Source of the DNA: CAZIUL01 sp964542475 | GTDB lineage: Bacteria; Planctomycetota; B15-G4; CAYZWU01 | Direction: 5' to 3' | NCBI GenBank assembly: GCA_964542475.1 | Contig: CAZIUL010000005.1 | Location: 106,084-170,083 of the forward strand | Length of the DNA: 64,000 bases | Shown: positions 51,740-60,758 of the stretch, piece by piece | Layout of the letters: the number at the start of each line of letters is the position of its first letter | Numbering within the stretch: position 1 is the first letter of the stretch | Made by a program: the position numbers and the translations under genes | The notes under the pieces: model-generated | Told to the model about the DNA's origin: nothing | The model's input: the letters and a program-made list of their open reading frames with translations, nothing else | The model's database searches: none

Positions 51740-51820
51740 TGCATGTCCGCTTCTCTGTCCCCGTATTTCTTGCAAACGCAGGCTTTTCTGCTATTTACCT
51801 AAAACAATGAGGCATAATTC

Positions 51821-52585
51821 ATGAATGAAATCGGTACCGATCAGGACCGCAAGTGGTACGAGACAGCTTTCGAAGAGCTGTACCCGACGATCTACCCGCA
51901 CAGAGACGACGATTCCGCGGAACGGGAGATCCATGCCCTGGTCCGCGCCCTCGGGCTGACAGGCTGCACGGGCAAGGTCCTTGACCTTTGCTGTGGCGCT
52001 GGAAGGCATGCGAGCGCGCTTTCGCGGATGGGCTTTACGGTTCTCGGGGTTGATCTGTCGCCGTACCTCCTCGGACAGGCCGGCGCCAGGCCCGATCTGA
52101 CCGGCCTCCTGGCAAGGGCTGACATGATTGCGCTGCCGTTTCGCCCCGGCTTCGGCCTGGTGCTGAACCTCTTTTCCAGCTTTGGCTACTTCATGGACGA
52201 ACGGAAAAACGAACACGTCCTTTGCGAGATCTTTCGCGTGCTAGTCCCTGGCGGCTGCCTCGTGCTCGATCACATGAACAGGAGCCATGTCGAAAACAAC
52301 CTTGTGCCCGTCGATTCGGTCGAGCGGAACAGCGCCTTGATCCGGCAGCGTCGCAGGATCGAAGGCAGCAGGGTGATCAAGGAGATCGAGGTGCACATGA
52401 AGAACGGCGAATCCGCGCGCTTTTTCGAAAGCGTGCGCATGTACACCCCGAACGAGATGAAAAACGTCCTGTTGTCAGCCGGCTTCGGCTCGGTTCGCCT
52501 GTTCGGCGGTTTTGACGGAGAGTCTCTCACCGAGGCCTCTTCCAGGATGATTGTTTTTGCCGAGAAGGCAGGGGTGGAACCTTGA
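51821..52585 (+). CDS. Class I SAM-dependent methyltransferase in the bacillithiol operon
   Basis: This 254-residue methyltransferase has the SAM-binding motif I VLDLCCGAGRHASALSRMGF, the acidic motif II GVDLSP and a motif with LVLNLFSSFGYF. It is the first gene of an operon that continues with bshC, overlapping by 4 bases. Substrate is unknown. N-methylation of bacillithiol is known in a green sulfur bacterium, and this enzyme is a candidate for something similar, but that is inference from position only. Confidence 0.8.
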   Translation: MNEIGTDQDRKWYETAFEELYPTIYPHRDDDSAEREIHALVRALGLTGCTGKVLDLCCGAGRHASALSRMGFTVLGVDLSPYLLGQAGARPDLTGLLARADMIALPFRPGFGLVLNLFSSFGYFMDERKNEHVLCEIFRVLVPGGCLVLDHMNRSHVENNLVPVDSVERNSALIRQRRRIEGSRVIKEIEVHMKNGESARFFESVRMYTPNEMKNVLLSAGFGSVRLFGGFDGESLTEASSRMIVFAEKAGVEP

Positions 52586-54162
52586 CGCGTCTCGAGTTCG
52601 AGATAAGGGAGCATGCGTTCGAAGCCCTTCCGCTTTTCGGGAAAGCACACCCCCTGACAAGGCTTGCGGGCGATGAGCTGCGCGAAGCCGGCTTTCCCCT
52701 TTTCGAACATGTACACGAACCGCCCCCCCCCAGCAGCTCCTCTTACATGGACCGCTCCCGGATCTCATCGCTGCTTTCATCGCTCAATCCGGATCTCCCT
52801 GCCTTGCTTTCGGATGCGTGCTGCGTGATCGCCGGTCAGCAGCCCGGCCTTCTCACCGGGCCTATCTATACCTTTCTCAAAGCGGTCGGCACCATCGCCC
52901 TTGCCCGCACCCTGTCCGATTCCTGGAACAAGCCGGTTTACCCGCTGTTCTGGGTGGCGTCAGAGGACCACGATGTGCTCGAGGTCAACCGCGTGCACCT
53001 GCACAACAAGCGCTTCGTTTACCCTTTCGCGGGCGAGCTGCGGCGCGGCCGCGTCCCGCAGGTCGCGGACATCCCGATCCACGCCGCAAAAGATGAGCTG
53101 CTCGCCTTTCTGGACGATGTGTTGCCCAAGACCGAGTTCACGCCATGGATCATGGATGCCGTGGCGAGCGCTGATTATTCGAGCTATGACACCGCATTCA
53201 AGAGCCTCATGCGTTTCATCTTCAAGGGGACCGGCCTTCGCCTTGTTGATCCGCACGCCTTGAGAAGCCTGACAGGCCCGGTGCTTGCAGACCTCGTCCG
53301 GAGGTGGCCCGAGGTGCGCGAGGCTTTCGAGGAAGGGAAATCGATCCTGCGCAGGGCAGGTGTCGCCCCGCCGCTCGAATCGCCTGGGCTTTTCGAGATT
53401 ATCGATGGAAAAAGAGCGCCGCTCGGTTTCACAAAAGACACGGTCCTCCTTTCAGGCGGAGATGCCTCCTTCGATGAGGCTGCACGCGAGATCAGGGCGA
53501 GGCCCCACAGCTTTTCCCCGGGCGCCGCGCTCCGTCCCATGCTCCAGGATGCGGTGCTGCCGGTTTCCGTCACGATAGCAGGACCCACAGAGCTTTTCTA
53601 CCTCTGGCAGATCCGCCCGCTCTATCACATCGCCGGGATCAGGCCGCCCCTTCTGCTGCCGCGGCCGTCAGCAACCTTCGTAGAAGAGAAGACGGTCAAG
53701 AGCGCACGCAAGACGGGTCTTGAAGGTGAGCGGATCTTCGATGTTCTGCACGCGATAAAGAACCATGCGAGCCTCGTGGAGCCAGATCCTGAAACCGCCC
53801 GGATCAAGGAAAAAGCAGGGGCGTTCATTAGCGAGCTGGAAAAGGTATACTCAGGTGACGAGCCGCGCTGGCTCGCCAGAAGCAAGCGTGCCCTGTCCGC
53901 GCAAACGGAAAAGCTGGTCCGCCGCCTCGGCAAGGAGCGGCTCGATGCCGCGGGCAGGGGGCGTTCCGCACTCGAAAAGGTTGCAAGCGCCATTTATCCG
54001 GATGGAAAGCCGCAGGAGCGCCGCGCGAACGTGTTCTGGTTCTTGAACCTCCACGGGACGGACTTTGCAAGGCTTGCCATTGAAAAGCTGGACCCCCTGA
54101 GCTCGAAGCACCAGGCGGCCTACATGAAACCAAATAACCTGAAGGAAACGGAAAGAGAGTAG
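52582..54162 (+). CDS. bshC: Bacillithiol biosynthesis cysteine-adding enzyme BshC
   Basis: BshC adds cysteine to glucosaminyl-malate to make bacillithiol. The 526-residue length is usual. CVIAGQQPGLLTGPIYTFLK and PLFWVASEDHDVLEVNRV are the diagnostic family stretches, and a C-terminal coiled-coil region follows. A TTG start overlaps the stop of the methyltransferase gene. bshB1 follows after 3 bases and bshA after that, so the complete pathway is encoded together. Confidence 0.92.
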   Translation: MTRLEFEIREHAFEALPLFGKAHPLTRLAGDELREAGFPLFEHVHEPPPPSSSSYMDRSRISSLLSSLNPDLPALLSDACCVIAGQQPGLLTGPIYTFLKAVGTIALARTLSDSWNKPVYPLFWVASEDHDVLEVNRVHLHNKRFVYPFAGELRRGRVPQVADIPIHAAKDELLAFLDDVLPKTEFTPWIMDAVASADYSSYDTAFKSLMRFIFKGTGLRLVDPHALRSLTGPVLADLVRRWPEVREAFEEGKSILRRAGVAPPLESPGLFEIIDGKRAPLGFTKDTVLLSGGDASFDEAAREIRARPHSFSPGAALRPMLQDAVLPVSVTIAGPTELFYLWQIRPLYHIAGIRPPLLLPRPSATFVEEKTVKSARKTGLEGERIFDVLHAIKNHASLVEPDPETARIKEKAGAFISELEKVYSGDEPRWLARSKRALSAQTEKLVRRLGKERLDAAGRGRSALEKVASAIYPDGKPQERRANVFWFLNLHGTDFARLAIEKLDPLSSKHQAAYMKPNNLKETERE

Positions 54163-54165
54163 ACC

Positions 54166-54909
54166 ATGGGAATCGATTTGCTGGCAGTGGGCGCGCATCC
54201 CGATGATGTGGACATGATCGCGGGCGGAACAGTTGCAAAGATGGCGAGCATGGGCAGGTCTGTGGTGATCATCGATCTCACAAGGGGAGAGATGGGCACG
54301 AGGGGGTCGCCGGAAAAGCGCGCGCACGAGGCAAGCGAAGCCGCAAAGGTCCTGGGCGTGAAGCAGAGGATCACGCTCGACCTCGGCGACGGCATGCTCG
54401 AGGACAACGCAAAGAACCGGACCCGCCTGATCGAGGCGATCCGCGAGTTCAGGCCGGCGCTTGTAATGGGACATCACTGGGAAGACCTTCACCCGGATCA
54501 CGCGGCAGCGGGCTCGATAATGCGCTCTGTCATGTACCCCTGCGGCTTTGCAAACCACCCGGCCAAGGGCGAGCCTTTCAGGCCCGCGGAGTTCCTTTTC
54601 TTCATGGGCCACTACCATTTCGAGCCGAGCTTTGTCGTGGACATCACCGGGTATCACGACCGTAAGATGGAAGCGGTCAAATGTTTTTCGTCCCAGCTTT
54701 ATTCGGAGGGAAGCAGCGAGCCCGCCACCGGGATCTCGCGGCCGGATTTCCTCAAAAAACTCGAAGGCCGCGCAAGGCACTACGGCAGCCAGATCGAGCG
54801 CACGTTCGGCGAGCCGTTTATGGTCATGCGGGCGGTACCTGTGGATGATCCGGTGGAGCTGTACGCGCCGTTTCACAAGGTTCACGCGGGGAATGAGAGG
54901 AAGCCGTGA
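54166..54909 (+). CDS. bshB1: Bacillithiol biosynthesis deacetylase BshB1
   Basis: BshB1 removes the acetyl group from N-acetylglucosaminyl-malate. It is a 247-residue LmbE-like zinc deacetylase with GAHPDDVDMIAGGTVA (metal ligands and catalytic Asp), LTRGEMGTRG and MGHHWEDLHPDH (third ligand). The neighbours bshC and bshA make the BshB1 call specific. The stop overlaps the bshA GTG start. Confidence 0.93.
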   Translation: MGIDLLAVGAHPDDVDMIAGGTVAKMASMGRSVVIIDLTRGEMGTRGSPEKRAHEASEAAKVLGVKQRITLDLGDGMLEDNAKNRTRLIEAIREFRPALVMGHHWEDLHPDHAAAGSIMRSVMYPCGFANHPAKGEPFRPAEFLFFMGHYHFEPSFVVDITGYHDRKMEAVKCFSSQLYSEGSSEPATGISRPDFLKKLEGRARHYGSQIERTFGEPFMVMRAVPVDDPVELYAPFHKVHAGNERKP

Positions 54910-56027
54910 AGATCGCAATATCCTGCCATTCGTCCCAGGGCGGCTCCGGTGTGGCTGCAACGGAGCTCGCAACAGCGCTTGTGCGCAACGGGCACGATGT
55001 GCACCTCGTGGCGTGCGAAAGGCCGTTCAGGCTGCTCACCGGTTCAGGGGTTGCGTTTCATGAGGTGGAGATTCCCGACTACCCCCTGTTCCGGTTCCCT
55101 CCACACGATCTTTCACTCGCGAACAAGCTCGCAGCGGTGACCGTGGAGCACGGCCTCGACATCATCCATGCGCATTACGCGGTGCCGCACGCGGTGACCG
55201 CTCTTCTCGCGAGGCAGATCGTTGTGCCGCATGATGTTCGTGTTGTAACAACCCTTCACGGCACCGACATCACACTGGTCGGAAGCCACAACAGTTTTTA
55301 TCAGCTTATCCGCCACGCGATCACCGGATCTGACGCGGTCACCGCCGTGTCTAGCTGGCTTGCGCGGGAGACCGCGGATCGCTTCTCCATTGAGGCGCCG
55401 CTTGTGGTGCCAAATTTTGTTAACGTTGAACGGTTCAACCCGGCCGGGCGCGCGCCTCATCCCGGGCCGGATGGAGAGTTTACACTTGTGCATGCGAGCA
55501 ACCTGAGGCCGGTGAAGCGGATAACCCACATCATCCGCACATTCAAGGAGGTGCGCGCAAACGTGCGGGCCAGGCTCATGATCTTGGGGCACGGCCCGGA
55601 GGAGGGCACGGCCAGGGAGCTCGCAGCGGAGCTCAGGATCAGCGACAGCGTTTCTTTCAACGGGATATCCAGCGAGATGCCCGAGCAGCTCAGGTCCGCG
55701 CACCTTTACATGTTGTTGAGCGACTATGAGTCGTTCGGGCTCTCCGCTCTCGAGGCAATGGCATGCGGCACCCCGGTTGTTGCGAGCGCTGCGGGCGGCC
55801 TGCCCGAGGTGATCACAAACGAAAAAACCGGCCTGCTCTGCCCCAACGAAGCCCCGGCACTGGTTGCGAGGCGTGTTGTGGATGTCCTGAAAGACGCGAA
55901 AAAATGGAACGCCATGAGCGATGAAGCGGCGCGTGCGGCACATTTGCGTTTCAGCGCCGGCGAGATTGTCCCGCAATACGAGGCGGTGTACGAGCGGGCT
56001 TTGGAAGGAAAGGAGAGTACAGCATGA
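54906..56027 (+). CDS. bshA: N-acetyl-alpha-glucosaminyl L-malate synthase BshA
   Basis: BshA is the GT4 glycosyltransferase that joins UDP-GlcNAc and L-malate in the first step of bacillithiol synthesis. The 373-residue protein shows ISCHSSQGGSGVAATELATA at the N-terminus, DIIHAHYAVPHAVTAL and the GT4 sugar-nucleotide site ESFGLSALEAMACGTPVVAS. It begins with GTG overlapping the bshB1 stop and ends overlapping the next gene by 4 bases. Confidence 0.93.
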   Translation: MKIAISCHSSQGGSGVAATELATALVRNGHDVHLVACERPFRLLTGSGVAFHEVEIPDYPLFRFPPHDLSLANKLAAVTVEHGLDIIHAHYAVPHAVTALLARQIVVPHDVRVVTTLHGTDITLVGSHNSFYQLIRHAITGSDAVTAVSSWLARETADRFSIEAPLVVPNFVNVERFNPAGRAPHPGPDGEFTLVHASNLRPVKRITHIIRTFKEVRANVRARLMILGHGPEEGTARELAAELRISDSVSFNGISSEMPEQLRSAHLYMLLSDYESFGLSALEAMACGTPVVASAAGGLPEVITNEKTGLLCPNEAPALVARRVVDVLKDAKKWNAMSDEAARAAHLRFSAGEIVPQYEAVYERALEGKESTA

Positions 56028-56662
56028 TTATGGAACAGATAAGGGCCGGGGGAGACCGCAACTTCGCATACCTCGTTGGGGACGAGAGCACAAAAAAAGC
56101 TGCTGTGGCGGATCCTGCACACGATCCGGCGATGGTGCTTTCCAGGGCAGAGGCATGCGGCCTGGAAGTCGTATACCTGATAAACACGCACGGCCACCAC
56201 GATCACACGAACGGAAACAAGCACGTTTTGTCTAGAACGGATGCGAAGCTGATCGCGGGCGGGCCGGGAGGTGTAAAGGACGGAGAGATTTTTTCCCTTG
56301 GGGAGGTGGTGCTGCGCGTCATTGCCACGCCCGGGCACACGCAAGACGGGATCTGCGTTCTTGCCGAGGGCTTGTCCGGGCCTGGGCAGCTTATCACGGG
56401 CGATACCCTTTTCGTCGGCAAGGTCGGGGGCACCGGTTTCGGCGAGGATGCCAGGGACGAATACGATTCGATCCACGAAAAACTGATGATCCTGCCCGAT
56501 GACACCCTGGTCTGGCCCGGCCACGACTACGGTGTCGCACCGTCTTCGACAATCGGCAACGAGAAAAGCACGAACCCGTTTATCTTGAGGGAAAGCTTCG
56601 AGCGGTTCGTGGACCTCAAAAGGAACTGGCTCGCCTACAAGGAGGAGCACGGGATCGACTGA
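56024..56662 (+). CDS. MBL-fold metallo-hydrolase, glyoxalase II/persulfide dioxygenase-like
   Basis: This 212-residue enzyme has NTHGHHDHTNGNKH (HxHxDH metal site), ATPGHTQDG, ITGDTLFVGKVGGTGFG and PGHDYGVAPSSTIG, the full set of metal ligands. It overlaps bshA by 4 bases, so its substrate is probably a bacillithiol conjugate. Hydrolysis of an S-acyl bacillithiol (glyoxalase II role) is the simplest reading. The tail segment resembles ETHE1-type persulfide dioxygenases, but those need oxygen, which fits poorly with an anaerobe. Confidence 0.8.
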   Translation: MIMEQIRAGGDRNFAYLVGDESTKKAAVADPAHDPAMVLSRAEACGLEVVYLINTHGHHDHTNGNKHVLSRTDAKLIAGGPGGVKDGEIFSLGEVVLRVIATPGHTQDGICVLAEGLSGPGQLITGDTLFVGKVGGTGFGEDARDEYDSIHEKLMILPDDTLVWPGHDYGVAPSSTIGNEKSTNPFILRESFERFVDLKRNWLAYKEEHGID

Positions 56663-56667
56663 GATCG

Positions 56668-56790
56668 TGGAGGGCGGCACTCTGTTGCCGCCTCTGCGGT
56701 TCCGGCGCCGACGAAGCAGCGCCCTCCATTGTTGAACCGGCGCATGTCCTTGTTCTTCTGGAGGGCGGCACTCTGTTGCCGCCTCTTCGG
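56668..56790 (+). repeat. GGAGGGCGGCA repeat block, copy 5
   Basis: Two GGCGGCACTCTGTTGCCGCC elements flank a GGCGCCGACGAAGCAGCGCC element. It lies between the bacillithiol operon and the phosphatidyltransferase gene. Confidence 0.85.
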
Positions 56791-56920
56791 TCCCGTCCTC
56801 CAACCGGTGTTCCGTCCCCGTATTTCGCTTGATTCTTTTTTATGGGGTAACGATACTTGTTTTCCTTACGTGCGGTTTATGAGGGACCGAGAAAGGTCGA
56901 CAGGACACGGTTAAAGGGTC

Positions 56921-57514
56921 ATGGCGTTGAACGAGAAAGCAGAAACCTCAGCACAACAAAGCGGAACGAAGCGCACCTTTGTTTTCGTTCTCACCTTTGC
57001 GCGCATGCCGCTCGCCATTGTTTTCGCATTTATCTATCTTACCTGCGAGCTCACGACAACAACAGTCATCATTGGCCTCGCCTTGCTTTTTTTGGTCGAG
57101 CTGAGCGATCTGCTGGATGGAATGCTGGCCAGGCAGTGGGGGGTCACCACCGAAGACGGGGCCATGATGGACCCTTACATGGACAGCGTGTCCAGGCTGG
57201 TCGTGTTCTGGGCCCTTGCATGCGCGGGAATCACACTTGCGATAGTTCCCCTGGTGATGGCGATAAGGGATGTGACCGTGGCGTACTGCCGCATCACCTA
57301 CGCCCGCGGGCGGATGACGGTGAAGTCGAAGTGGAGCGGGAAGATCAAGGCAGCGGTTCAGGCCGGCGGCGCAATGCTTCTCGCGGCAAGCCCTGTTTAT
57401 CACACCCTTACAGGCGACTGGCCCGTGTTGACGGTGTCGTGGATCGTTGTGGTTGTCACTGCTTTTTCATCGCTTGAATACGTTAAGGCGGCCCTCGCTG
57501 TAAGGCGGAGTTGA
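56921..57514 (+). CDS. CDP-alcohol phosphatidyltransferase family protein
   Basis: This 197-residue integral membrane enzyme has the family motif spread over LLDGMLARQWG and GAMMDPYMDSVSR (DGxxAR, eight residues, GxxxDxxxD). About five membrane segments are visible. Related enzymes make phosphatidylglycerol phosphate or similar phospholipids. The acceptor alcohol cannot be told from the sequence. AAAGGG lies before the ATG. The addB-like gene starts one base after its stop. Confidence 0.83.
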   Translation: MALNEKAETSAQQSGTKRTFVFVLTFARMPLAIVFAFIYLTCELTTTTVIIGLALLFLVELSDLLDGMLARQWGVTTEDGAMMDPYMDSVSRLVVFWALACAGITLAIVPLVMAIRDVTVAYCRITYARGRMTVKSKWSGKIKAAVQAGGAMLLAASPVYHTLTGDWPVLTVSWIVVVVTAFSSLEYVKAALAVRRS

Positions 57515-57515
57515 T

Positions 57516-60500
57516 TTGACTCCGAACAGGTTCATACAATCGCTTGCCAAGGTGTGCGGGGAGCACCTGCTCGACGAGAAGTGGCTGCTTTGCCCTTCCC
57601 TCAGGGTTGGCTACCAATGGCTTGAAGCTGCGACACTCGGGCAGGATGCGCCTTCGGGCGGCCTGGTCAACGTCCGGTTGAAAACGCTGAAAAGCATGGC
57701 GATCGAGCTTGCCGGGATCGAAAAACTGCATCCTGCCCGCTGCCTTGTGTCTGATCTTGCCGGCTCCATGATCATGGACCACGTCCTTCACAGCCTCAGA
57801 TCCGACCTGTCCGACAAGAAAGGTTATCTTTTTTCCCTCCAGCCCGGCCTTAACCTGTCCCGCATGACTTTTCATGCCATGCATAACCTGAGCATGGCCC
57901 GCCTCGATGCGGCGAAGATTCGCGCGATGGAGTTCGGGGTTCCGGCCAAGGGAGAGGAGCTGGCGCTCCTGCTTGAAAACTACTTCGCATCGCTCGAATC
58001 GGCAGGCCTTGTCGATTATGCCGAAGTTCTGCAGATGGCCATAAAGCTGATGCGCAGCACTCCGGATAACGGCCGTGTGCCCGGAGACGTTTTGCTGCTC
58101 GTGCCAACGGATCTGGACACGGAACCGCTTGAGGAGGAGCTTCTGGACGCTTTTGTGCGCAGGCAAAAAAAGCTTCTTCCTGTTGATGAACCCATCAGTG
58201 TTAAAAGCGATGAACGTCCCGGCGAGCCTGCCACGGATGACCTGGGCCTTCTCAGGTGGCTCTTTTCTCCTGCTGCCGCGCCAAAGCCTTTTTCCGACGG
58301 AACAGCATCGGTGTTCAGGGCCGTGGGGGAGGTGAACGAGGTGCGCGAGGTGCTCCGCCGCTGTTTCGCTGTGCGCCTGCCGCTTGACCGGGTCGAGCTG
58401 CTTCACACGGACCATGCCGTGTATGCACCGCTTGTGCACGAGATCATGACGCGGGTTTTCAGGGATGGCGATGACAGCGAAACCGGGGAATGCGAAGGCC
58501 CGGCAGGCGAGCTGCCTGTCACCTTCGCCGAGGGAATCCCGGTCATCCTGACGCGGCCCGGCAGGGCGCTCGCAGCGTGGCTGTCGTGGATTCTGGATGA
58601 CTGCCCGCAGAAGGCGCTCTTCAGGATGATCCGGGAAGGGCTCTTGCACGTGGCTGACAGCGGGCAGGACGAGGGCAGTTTCCCTTTCAACAAGCTCGCA
58701 AAGAGGTTCGCTTCCTTGCCAATCGGGTTCGGGCTTAGCCGTTACTCCGGGAAGATCAACGAGAAGACAGCATCGCTGGAACGCGCGCTGGAAAAAGGAA
58801 AAGGGAGCTGCCGGCTGCTGCGGGGTGATGAGGAGACAGGCCGGCATCCGGGCGCAGGCGGCAGGCAGGCCGAGCTCGACGATTTCAATCTGCTCAGCCG
58901 GTTCGTGGACAGGCTGCTCCGGACCACGCCTGAAGGCAGCGACCCGGCCCGCGAGATCGTGGACAAGGCTGAGGGCTTCATCGAGCATATCGCCCGCAAG
59001 AAGGACGAGCTCGACAACCTTGCAGCGCACCACCTGCTCCGGGCACTGAGAGAGATGCGCCGCCTTCTCGACGGGAGAGGCGACCATCTTACGCGTCCCG
59101 TGTGGGACTGGTTGGGCTCCCTTCCGTCCGAGCTCACCGTGGGGGGGAGCGGTCCAAGGCCGGGCAAGCTTCATGTGGCGCATGTGGCATCGGGCGGGCG
59201 AACAGGCAGGCCGCACACCTTCATCGTGGGCCTGGATGAAAGACGTTTTCCAGGCGCCTCTTTACAGGACCCGGTGCTGCTCGATTCGGAGCGGAGCTCG
59301 CTTTCGAAGAGGCACGGGTCAGAGCTTCCCCCTGCAGGGCGGAGCCTGGCCGGGAAGATGAACGCTTTCGCGCGCCTTCTTTCGCGCCTGAGAGGGGCGG
59401 TGACGCTCAGCTTCTCGTGCCGCAGCCTGGAGGATGATTGCGAGACCTTTCCGAGCCCGGTGGTGTTATCTGCGTACCGCATCCTTTCAGGCGAACACGA
59501 GGGAGACCAGGAGAGCTTCTCCGGATGGGTGGGTGTGCCCGCCTCGTTCGCGCCTTCGATGGAGGCCGCCTGCCTGGACTCGTCGGAGTGGTGGCTTTAC
59601 CGGTTGTGCGCGTCGCTTCCCGTAAAGGATCCCGTATCCGCGGTAGGAAGCCATTTCCCACACCTCGACGCGGGCCTGCGCGCGCTCCATGACCGGTTGA
59701 GCGACCGCGTCACCGAGCACGACGGCCTTGTTGTGCCGGTCGGAAACTCCGACGACACCCTTGATCCCGCGTCGCCCGCGGGCCCGGTGCTCTCCGCACA
59801 CAGCCTGGAAACCATAGCGCGCTGCCCGCTGAGGTATTTTTACATGAAGGTGCTCGAAATCGAGCCGCCGGAAGAGCTCGACCTCGATCAGAACAGGTGG
59901 CTTGATGCGCTAGCGTTCGGCTCGCTTCTCCACGAGCTGTTCCAGCGGTTCATGGATGAGGCGGTTCGAAAGAAACTTTTTCCCCTCAGCATCGAGCGGG
60001 ATGCCCCTTTGCTCGATGAGATCCTGCAGCGGTTGGTTGATGCGTACAAGGAGCTTTTCCCTGTTCCCAACGAGAGCGCGTTCAAGAGACAGATGATCCG
60101 GCTGAAAAAGGCGGCAGCGATCTTTCTTCGCTCGGAGCAGGAATATTGCACGGTGTTCGAGCCGGTTTATCTCGAGGTTTCCGTGTGCGTGAAGCCAGGG
60201 GAGATGCCGACCGCAATCGACACGCGAGAGCCGGTCGCGCTTGCCCTGCCCGGTGGAAAAAGGATCAGGGCCCGCGGCCGCATCGACAGGGTCGACAGGG
60301 CGCGCGGGTCGGAGCCCGGCCGCTTTTCGGTGCTGGACTACAAGACCGGGAGAGCGGACAGGTTCAAGAAGGCGGAGCTCTTCGAAAAAGGCCGGGTGAT
60401 CCAGCACGCGCTCTACATGGGCATGGCGGACGCGCTTCTGAAAAAGAAGGTCTCCCAGGATTCGGTAGTGGAGAAGGCGGGGTACTTTTTCCCTGGCGAG

Positions 60501-60758
60501 CATGGCAAGGGTGATCGCGTGGGCTGGACCGCGTCCGAGCTTTCGGGGTGGAAGAATGTGATCGAGCGGCTTTGCGCTGTTGCGGCCGGCGGCTGTTTCC
60601 CGGCAACTGTTGAGGTCGAGCAGTGCTACTATTGCGATTACGCGCAGGTCTGTGGCAATATCCAGGATGTGGTACGCGCCTCCGGGACCAAGCTCGACAA
60701 CGAAACGAACACCCTGCTTGATCCTTACAGGGAGCATCTGCGTCATGGGCAAGAATAA
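57516..60758 (+). CDS. addB: AddB-like PD-(D/E)XK nuclease/inactive-helicase subunit
   Basis: This 1080-residue protein matches AddB/RexB-type partners of AddA. The C-terminal nuclease shows SLLHELFQRFMDEA, RGRIDRVDRARG and SVLDYKTGRADRF (PD-(D/E)XK). An iron-sulfur site is formed by RCPLRYFYMK and CYYCDYAQVCG, as in known AddB proteins. No complete Walker A motif is evident at the N-terminus. The start is a TTG with GGCGGAG upstream. addA overlaps its end by 14 bases. The pair repairs double-strand breaks. Confidence 0.82.
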   Translation: MTPNRFIQSLAKVCGEHLLDEKWLLCPSLRVGYQWLEAATLGQDAPSGGLVNVRLKTLKSMAIELAGIEKLHPARCLVSDLAGSMIMDHVLHSLRSDLSDKKGYLFSLQPGLNLSRMTFHAMHNLSMARLDAAKIRAMEFGVPAKGEELALLLENYFASLESAGLVDYAEVLQMAIKLMRSTPDNGRVPGDVLLLVPTDLDTEPLEEELLDAFVRRQKKLLPVDEPISVKSDERPGEPATDDLGLLRWLFSPAAAPKPFSDGTASVFRAVGEVNEVREVLRRCFAVRLPLDRVELLHTDHAVYAPLVHEIMTRVFRDGDDSETGECEGPAGELPVTFAEGIPVILTRPGRALAAWLSWILDDCPQKALFRMIREGLLHVADSGQDEGSFPFNKLAKRFASLPIGFGLSRYSGKINEKTASLERALEKGKGSCRLLRGDEETGRHPGAGGRQAELDDFNLLSRFVDRLLRTTPEGSDPAREIVDKAEGFIEHIARKKDELDNLAAHHLLRALREMRRLLDGRGDHLTRPVWDWLGSLPSELTVGGSGPRPGKLHVAHVASGGRTGRPHTFIVGLDERRFPGASLQDPVLLDSERSSLSKRHGSELPPAGRSLAGKMNAFARLLSRLRGAVTLSFSCRSLEDDCETFPSPVVLSAYRILSGEHEGDQESFSGWVGVPASFAPSMEAACLDSSEWWLYRLCASLPVKDPVSAVGSHFPHLDAGLRALHDRLSDRVTEHDGLVVPVGNSDDTLDPASPAGPVLSAHSLETIARCPLRYFYMKVLEIEPPEELDLDQNRWLDALAFGSLLHELFQRFMDEAVRKKLFPLSIERDAPLLDEILQRLVDAYKELFPVPNESAFKRQMIRLKKAAAIFLRSEQEYCTVFEPVYLEVSVCVKPGEMPTAIDTREPVALALPGGKRIRARGRIDRVDRARGSEPGRFSVLDYKTGRADRFKKAELFEKGRVIQHALYMGMADALLKKKVSQDSVVEKAGYFFPGEHGKGDRVGWTASELSGWKNVIERLCAVAAGGCFPATVEVEQCYYCDYAQVCGNIQDVVRASGTKLDNETNTLLDPYREHLRHGQE

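Noticed and set aside
57483..59216. 577-codon minus-strand open frame opposite addB
   Set aside because: It is antisense to the AddB-like gene with no independent support.
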